This document shows positions 6,144 to 10,677 of a stretch of DNA of 10,677 nucleotides, in pieces. The notes beneath the pieces were generated by a model, which searched no databases, had not been told where the DNA came from, and worked only from the letters and a program-made list of their open reading frames with translations. This DNA comes from Thiotrichales bacterium HSG1 (GTDB taxonomy: Bacteria; Pseudomonadota; Gammaproteobacteria; Beggiatoales; Beggiatoaceae). Position 1 is the first letter of the stretch; every line of letters begins with the position of its first letter. The stretch covers positions 1 through 10,677 of the forward strand of contig JAUCGN010000044.1 in NCBI GenBank assembly GCA_030378125.1. Direction: 5' to 3'. A program made the position numbers and the translations under genes.

Positions 6144-8825
6144 CTAAAGTCCCAACCACCTCCGCCACCATTTCTTTGGCTTCGGATTTTTCATTTCCTC
6201 AAGCAATCCAGCATAGTTTTCTGAATAGAGACGCACATCAGGATGATCAGGTTCAAAGAACTTATTTGCAATTTTTATAGCCCGTTCATACAATGGCTTA
6301 GCTTTTTCATAATCACCTTGAGTTTTATATAATGATGCTAAGTTATTAAGGTCAATTGCAACATCAGGATGTTCTTTACCATAAACTTTTTCATCAATAG
6401 CTAAAGAACGTTCATACAACGGTTTGGCTTGTTCATAATCGCCTTGGTCATCATATAATGATGCTTGGTTATTTAGGTCTCTTGCAACATCAGGATGTTC
6501 TTTACCATAAATTTTCTCATCAATAGCTAAAGCCCGTTCATACAATGGTTTGGCTGCTTGACAGTCACTTTGGTCTTTATATAATGTTGCTAAATTGTTT
6601 AGGGAAGTAGCTAAGAGTGGATGTTCTTCACCATGAACTTTTTCCCAAATATCTAAAGCCCGTTCATACAATGGTTTAGCTGCTTTATAGTCACCTTGAC
6701 TATAATATAATACTGCTAAGTTATTAATACTTTGTGCTATATCAGGATGTTCTTTACCATAAACTTTCTCACGAATAGCCAAAGAACGTTCATACAATAG
6801 TTTGGCTGTTTTATAATCACCTTGAATTCTATATAACAATGCTAAGTTGTTAAGGCTAGTTGCTACATCAGGATGTTCTTTTTCATGAACTTTTTCACTA
6901 ATAGCTAAAGAACGTTCATACAACGGCTTGGCTTCTTTATAATTACCTTGAGTTTTATATAATAATGCTAAGTTGTTAAGGCCAGTTGCTACCTCTGAAT
7001 GTTCTTCACCATAAACTTTTTCTTTAATAGCTAAAGAACGTTCATACAACGATTTGGCTGATTTATAATCAGCTTTACTATCATCTAAATAATAAGCAAT
7101 TTGATTCAATAAAATACCAGCCTCTTCAGATTCTAATTTCCATTCTTCAATCAATTCTGCACAAGTCAAAGCACAGGGTAATAAACGCTCACAAGTTGGC
7201 CAATCTGAAACCTCCATATCATAAGGAAAAATCCTATTCATCGCCAACACCGCCTTCTCCGCCCAATCCTTCTGCTCCTCACCCAACTCATGCCGCAATA
7301 TCCCCTGCACCAACCGATGAATCCGCAACATTCCCGCATCCCGCCACACAAACGAAAACTGCAACACAACCTTCAACGCCTGCTCAAACTCCAAATCATC
7401 CCAATCCCCAAACACCTCCTCAGGAATCCCATCAGGATGCAAAAACGCACATAAATTCAACAACTCAATCGCCTTCGGATTAGCCTGTTCAACCTTCTCC
7501 AACGACAACAACCAAGTCACCGCTATCGGGTCAGGATGATCCGACTCATTAACCACGACTCCCCGCTCTCGCAACAACTCATACCCATGCTTCCGATACA
7601 ACTTCAAATACCCTGCCAAACCACACAACGTCTCCCGCACATAAGCCCCAGCCTGATCCAACGCCAACGGCAACGCCCCCAACAACTCAACCAACTCCTC
7701 AGCCGTATTTCTATCAGCAAAACTATAATCCCCAATCGTCCCACTTTTAGAACGAGGTCTATCCAAAGCCTTCCGCAACAAAAAATTAACCCCATCATCT
7801 TGCGACATCTCATTAACTTTCACCGCCTGAGCAAACGGCTCCGTTATTTGAGTCCGAGTCGTCACCAAAACATGCCGATCCTTACCAGCCAACTCAGCCA
7901 ATTCACCAACCAACTTTATCTCATCCGCATTATCCAAAATCAACAACCAATGATCATGTTTCGCCAACCAATCCAAAACCGCCGCAACCATTGCCTCCTG
8001 CTCTTTCACCACTGGCAAACCCAACTCCCGACCAATCGCCTCCAACCCCAAATTTAACTCAGTTTTCGTATCCGCCAAACACCATAAAATTGCCCGATAT
8101 TCATACCGATGCAACCGAGCATAATGAGCTGCCGTCTGCGTCTTACCCATACCTCCCAAACCACTCAAAGCCGCCACATTCCGAAAATGCAAAGTTTCCT
8201 GTAACTCATGCAAAATCTCCAACCGCCCAGTAAACAAAGAATTTTCCGCTATCGGAACCAACCAATGAGAATTAACGAACCGTTGTTTCAAAACTGGCTT
8301 TAACCGCTCATCCTTGCTGGTAATATTCGCCCGTCCCAAATCAAACGCATCTGGAATCAATTCCCCAGCAGCCAACGCATCATAAAACCCAACCGCAAAC
8401 TGAATCGCTGCTCCATTCTGAATCGGCTGATTCATCCCAATAACAAAATCAACATGTTGCACAATAGCACTAGCCTGCAAAGCAGTAAAACAAGCATTCA
8501 AAATTACACAGTCAATATTAAATGGTTCTAAAAAATTAGCCAACGTCTCCCCATCAACGTCCTGCCTTTTACCAGCATCATCCTCCAACACAATCCCGGA
8601 TTGTCCAGCCCCATGTCCAGAAAAATGAATAATATTCGGTTTATGATCCAACAACGCATGACGCAACGCCTCAAGAGTAGTCGCCCATTGCTGCTTAAAC
8701 ACAAACTGTTCCCGAGATTGCAATCGCTGCAACTCTTTCTCAACTTGTTCAACTTCCTGTTTTAAATCCAATTGTGTTGTATTGCTGGGATTAGCAGCCA
8801 AAAATAAAATAGTTTTTTTATCCAT
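6144..8825 (-). CDS. CHAT protease - STAND NTPase - kinesin-light-chain-type TPR protein (893 aa)
   Basis: A second NLR-like protein, smaller than the first. Residues 1 to about 190 are a CHAT domain starting directly at the N-terminus (KTILFLAANPSNT). It has the canonical catalytic pair: HFSGHG with His71, and ILNACF with Cys112. The NTPase follows: FTGR at 198-201, P-loop GLGGMGKTQ at 222-230 (Lys228), Walker B LLILDNAD at 294-301, VTTRTQ at 321-326 and GALPLAL at 383-389. A winged-helix region comes next. Residues from about 586 to 880 are seven 42-residue TPRs of the kinesin light chain type (EKVYGKEHPDVA, LNNLA, AKPLYERSLAI). The protein ends in a basic, Trp-rich tail (KKWWRRWLGL) that could touch membranes or nucleic acid. 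The ATG at 8823-8825 has AAGG at 8833-8836, 7 nt upstream. It is probably an immune-type sensor protease; the substrate is unknown. Confidence 0.93.
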   Translation of the reverse strand: MDKKTILFLAANPSNTTQLDLKQEVEQVEKELQRLQSREQFVFKQQWATTLEALRHALLDHKPNIIHFSGHGAGQSGIVLEDDAGKRQDVDGETLANFLEPFNIDCVILNACFTALQASAIVQHVDFVIGMNQPIQNGAAIQFAVGFYDALAAGELIPDAFDLGRANITSKDERLKPVLKQRFVNSHWLVPIAENSLFTGRLEILHELQETLHFRNVAALSGLGGMGKTQTAAHYARLHRYEYRAILWCLADTKTELNLGLEAIGRELGLPVVKEQEAMVAAVLDWLAKHDHWLLILDNADEIKLVGELAELAGKDRHVLVTTRTQITEPFAQAVKVNEMSQDDGVNFLLRKALDRPRSKSGTIGDYSFADRNTAEELVELLGALPLALDQAGAYVRETLCGLAGYLKLYRKHGYELLRERGVVVNESDHPDPIAVTWLLSLEKVEQANPKAIELLNLCAFLHPDGIPEEVFGDWDDLEFEQALKVVLQFSFVWRDAGMLRIHRLVQGILRHELGEEQKDWAEKAVLAMNRIFPYDMEVSDWPTCERLLPCALTCAELIEEWKLESEEAGILLNQIAYYLDDSKADYKSAKSLYERSLAIKEKVYGEEHSEVATGLNNLALLYKTQGNYKEAKPLYERSLAISEKVHEKEHPDVATSLNNLALLYRIQGDYKTAKLLYERSLAIREKVYGKEHPDIAQSINNLAVLYYSQGDYKAAKPLYERALDIWEKVHGEEHPLLATSLNNLATLYKDQSDCQAAKPLYERALAIDEKIYGKEHPDVARDLNNQASLYDDQGDYEQAKPLYERSLAIDEKVYGKEHPDVAIDLNNLASLYKTQGDYEKAKPLYERAIKIANKFFEPDHPDVRLYSENYAGLLEEMKNPKPKKWWRRWLGL
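6189..7070 (-). repeat. Seven tandem 126-bp TPR-coding units
   Basis: The block TTCATACAA on the plus strand (coding for LYER) recurs at 6285, 6411, 6537, 6663, 6789, 6915 and 7041, an exact 126-nt period (42 codons). The units are close to identical over long stretches, so the array probably expands and contracts and may be misassembled from short reads. Confidence 0.9.
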
Positions 8826-8870
8826 TGTTAAGCCTTAAATACCTATTGAGGTCACACCTAGGACTCGCAT

Positions 8871-8904
8871 ATTGACAAAAGTATTATAATATGAATCAGT
8901 CAAT
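8871..8904. promoter_or_regulatory. Dyad-symmetric site upstream of the second CHAT gene
   Basis: ATTGAC (8871-8876) and GTCAAT (8899-8904) are perfect inverted half-sites around a near-central ATTATAAT palindrome (8883-8890). On the coding (minus) strand TATAAT at 8883-8888 could be the -10 box, about 60 nt before the start codon, but no -35 box lies at proper spacing. This may be an operator overlapping a promoter. The half-sites are short, so chance is possible. Confidence 0.3.
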
Positions 8905-9047
8905 TAAAGCAAAAAAAGAATTAAATGGTTAGGTAGTCTCAAAATAGGTAGTGGTAAATTCCACAAATTCTTGAAACATTACAAGTTTTTTTGAAGACAG
9001 CAATACTTTATTTAGAACTACCAAATCTTTGTATAGGACATTTTTTT
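8905..9047. other. Intergenic stretch without a recognised gene
   Basis: Together with the leader of the second CHAT gene and repeat R3, this fills the gene-free gap 8826-9237. The stretch is AT-rich. A short minus-strand open segment (about 8938-9048, with MFQEFVEFTTTYF) has no start signals and no family I recognise; it could be a gene remnant. CTTG/CAAG followed by seven T at about 8984-8991 is too short a stem to call a terminator. Confidence 0.4.
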
Positions 9048-9149
9048 GTCAGGATCAGGATTTTAAGAATTAACCGGATTTTTTATACTCAATAATTTAA
9101 AAATATTTTATCCTGAAAATCCTTTAATCTCGTAAATCCTGATTCTGAC
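9048..9149. repeat. Inverted repeat R3 before the MotB/ZorB-like gene
   Basis: The outer ends are GTCAGGATCAGGATTT on the left and AAATCCTGATTCTGAC on the right; the complementarity continues imperfectly towards an AT-rich centre. The reverse complement of the right arm matches the left arm of R1 at 33 of 40 positions, so R1 and R3 belong to one dispersed family. Confidence 0.82.
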
Positions 9150-9237
9150 AATTAAAAATGATTTAAATCAATACATTATAAAAAATATCTTATACAAAAA
9201 CAATTAATCACTTTAATATAAAATTCGGGTTAATAAT

Positions 9238-10266
9238 ATGTTCAATGATGAAACTGAAAGCAATGTATCTTGGATAGGTTTTTCTGACCTATTTTTCCAT
9301 CTGTTTATCTTCTTCTTTATAGTTTTTATAGTGGTTAAAATTTCGGCTATGGAAACAATCAAAGACCATAACTCATACACCGCTCAATTAGAACAAGAAT
9401 ACAGCCAAGAAATAGCTTATTTAAACAAACAAATCAAACTATTGGAAGCAAAGCTAAAAGATTGCATGGAAAAAGTTGCCATCTGTGAATTTGACACGCA
9501 ACAAATGTCTGATGATAAAAGCGAATTAAAGCTACAAATCAAACAATTAGAAAGCAAATTAAAAGACTGTCGTCAAGACTTACAAGAATGTCAAGCTTCA
9601 TTGTATGCCTACCAACAGGATAATCAAAGGTTAAAATATAAATTAAGAAAATACAAGAATTTAGTCAAATATGAAGGTTATGGCCCTGATACCTCCAAAG
9701 TTGAGACTAATAAAAATGAGTTGTTTCAACAGATTGCCACTAATTATAATTTTGTTAATACAAAGGGTGAACATTGTATTCCAATTTTAGCAAATGACAA
9801 AATTTGTGTAGAAGATACTACTTTGCAAGAACAAACAATTAGCTTTGGCAGCAGCGTGTTATTTACTTCGGGGCAAGCCAAATTAAAAATACGTGGCAGA
9901 GATATATTGACCACTGTAGGCAATGTAATTAGAAGCAAATTATCAGCAATTCAAGAAATTCAAATTCAAGGTCATGCCGATACCACCGCCCCAAGACAGT
10001 TTGATATTAATTCCCAACAAAGTCAAAAATATAATCTAAAATTAGCTTCTGAACGAGCATTGGAAGTATTTTTGTTTTTAAAGGAACAGCTTTCCATTAA
10101 TCCAGCCCAAGTATTAATGTCCGCTACCTCTTTTGGTAGTTATAAACCAGTTACAAGAAATGCTGAGGATAATTATACTTGGGAAAGAATTAGGTTGGAA
10201 AATGATGATGATGATAAAAAACAGCTTAATCGCCGAATTGAAATAGTTTTAACTTATAAGCGTTGA
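9238..10266 (+). CDS. MotB/ZorB-like inner-membrane protein with coiled coil and OmpA domain (342 aa)
   Basis: The N-terminus has the layout of MotB/ZorB-type stator subunits: W12 and an S16-D17 pair at the start of a single membrane helix (about residues 13-33, WIGFSDLFFHLFIFFF). The Asp matches the ion-carrying Asp of MotB. A long charged coiled coil spans about 45-140 (LEAKLKDC and LESKLKDC repeats). From about 200 comes an OmpA/MotB peptidoglycan-binding domain: SFGSSVLFTSGQ, then QGHADT with D248, LASERALEV with R273, and a closing NRRIEIVL. The helix would lie in the inner membrane with the OmpA domain gripping the cell wall. MotB partners MotA and ZorB partners ZorA; neither partner is in the window. 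ATG 9238 is the only start that keeps the whole helix; the ribosome binding site is weak. An ordinary OmpA-family envelope protein is the alternative. Confidence 0.82.
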   Translation: MFNDETESNVSWIGFSDLFFHLFIFFFIVFIVVKISAMETIKDHNSYTAQLEQEYSQEIAYLNKQIKLLEAKLKDCMEKVAICEFDTQQMSDDKSELKLQIKQLESKLKDCRQDLQECQASLYAYQQDNQRLKYKLRKYKNLVKYEGYGPDTSKVETNKNELFQQIATNYNFVNTKGEHCIPILANDKICVEDTTLQEQTISFGSSVLFTSGQAKLKIRGRDILTTVGNVIRSKLSAIQEIQIQGHADTTAPRQFDINSQQSQKYNLKLASERALEVFLFLKEQLSINPAQVLMSATSFGSYKPVTRNAEDNYTWERIRLENDDDDKKQLNRRIEIVLTYKR

Positions 10267-10276
10267 TTATGAACTC

Positions 10277-10305
10277 TTTACTTCACACAATTATCACTAT
10301 ATAAT
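10277..10305 (+). promoter_or_regulatory. Sigma70-type promoter in front of nuoL
   Basis: TTTACT (10277-10282), 17 nt, then a perfect TATAAT (10300-10305). The leader to ATG 10341 would be about 29 nt. A private promoter fits the fact that nuoL here is not preceded by nuoK. Confidence 0.55.
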
Positions 10306-10340
10306 TGCTCATAACTTTTCAAAGTTGCACAGGATAATAT

Positions 10341-10622
10341 ATGCAAGATACTCTTCTCATTATTGTTTTAGCTCCGTTAATTGGGGCTATTATCGCTGGA
10401 TTATTTCCAGTTAGCCGTCGTATTGCTCACTCGGTGACTATTGGGGCAGTTGGGTTAGCTTTCTTTCTGTCGGTTTATGTATTTTACCAAATAATTTTTG
10501 CTGGTCATGCGATTTATAATGAAACTTTATACACTTGGCTGGTAGCTGGTAATGTGAGATTAGAAGTTGGCTTTATGGTTGATTCACTCACTGCGGTGAT
10601 GATGTTGGTTGTCACCTTTGTG
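10341..10622 (+). CDS. nuoL: NADH-quinone oxidoreductase subunit L, N-terminal part (interrupted by a join)
   Basis: NuoL is the large antiporter-like, proton-pumping subunit of respiratory complex I in the inner membrane. The frame begins MQDTLLIIVLAPLIGAIIAG with an AGGA (10331-10334) 6 nt before the ATG. It runs through hydrophobic segments to GFMVDSLTAVMMLVVTFV, the start of the conserved NuoL core (normally VVTFVS then LLVHxYxxGYM). After V94 (10620-10622) the NuoL sequence stops and GlyQ sequence continues in the same frame. Full-length NuoL is over 600 residues, so only its first ~94 are present. The gene usually follows nuoK in a nuo operon; here an OmpA-type gene precedes it. Confidence 0.9.
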
Positions 10623-10677
10623 GAAGACAATTGGGAATCACCAACTCTAGGAGCGTGGGTATTGGGTTGGGAACTTT
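10617..10677 (+). pseudogene. glyQ: Internal GlyQ fragment joined in frame to nuoL (probable chimera)
   Basis: From 10617 the frame reads FVEDNWESPTLGAWVLGWEL, which matches the GlyQ core segment ([20 protein letters not shown] in E. coli, from memory). The glyQ start at the left edge stops at residue 76; this piece would begin about 37 residues later in the protein. It is on the opposite strand from that start. TTTGTG (10617-10622) fits both nuoL and glyQ and so is a microhomology at the join. It is not a functional gene as arranged. Confidence 0.88.

Noticed and set aside
7196-8233. Several plus-strand frames rich in Pro, Ser, Gln and Thr
   Set aside because: They are antisense to the NTPase part of the second CHAT gene, produced by its G-ending codons; no start signals or domains.
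8872-8890. TTGACA and TATAAT on the plus strand as a promoter
   Set aside because: The spacing is only 7 nt and no plus-strand gene follows before 9238.
8984-9000. CTTG/CAAG hairpin with a T run as a terminator
   Set aside because: A 4-bp stem is too weak, and no gene ends nearby on that strand.

Overview
This window reads as an accessory, conflict-type island in a low-GC bacterium, lying between two housekeeping genes. The left edge carries the 5' end of glyQ (glycyl-tRNA synthetase alpha subunit, minus strand). The right edge carries the 5' end of nuoL (respiratory complex I). A separate GlyQ alpha chain and a proteobacterial-looking NuoL fit a gammaproteobacterium. Low GC, dispersed inverted repeats of the AATCCTG/CAGGATT type, and tandem-TPR CHAT proteins resemble filamentous sulfur bacteria (Beggiatoa/Thioploca/Thiomargarita relatives). 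That placement is inference from impression, not a search.

Layout. 1-229 (-): glyQ 5' end. 394-753 (+): small unrecognised protein with one hydrophobic segment and its own promoter, followed by a hairpin terminator. 883-1707 (+): HEPN-fold protein with an R-N-x3-H motif. 1692-1829: a GC-rich island whose minus strand folds with G.U-completed stems, possibly the 3' end (omega-RNA and right end) of a lost IS200/IS605 element. 1901-2064: a 40-bp inverted repeat enclosing a perfect 28-bp palindrome and abutting the next ribosome binding site. 2077-5634 (+): CHAT protease-STAND NTPase-TPR protein. 5631-6125: another inverted repeat plus an internally deleted IS630-type element with a broken transposase. 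6144-8825 (-): a second CHAT-STAND NTPase-TPR protein, convergent with the first and with kinesin-light-chain type TPRs. 9048-9149: a third inverted repeat. 9238-10266 (+): MotB/ZorB-like membrane protein with an OmpA-type peptidoglycan-binding domain. 10341 onward: nuoL.

The two large proteins have the architecture of bacterial NLR-like sensors. TPR repeats would sense a trigger, the STAND NTPase would oligomerise, and the CHAT (caspase-like) domain would cleave a target. No known CHAT substrate such as a gasdermin is present. The HEPN protein, the small membrane-type protein and the MotB/ZorB-like protein are the local candidate partners or effectors, but nothing in the sequence proves a link.

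An important warning concerns the right end. The nuoL frame switches after about 94 codons, at TTTGTG (10617-10622), directly into an internal GlyQ segment on the plus strand. The true glyQ start is 10.6 kb away on the opposite strand. This is most simply an inverted chimeric join (amplification or assembly artefact), so the last ~55 bases should not be trusted as genomic order.
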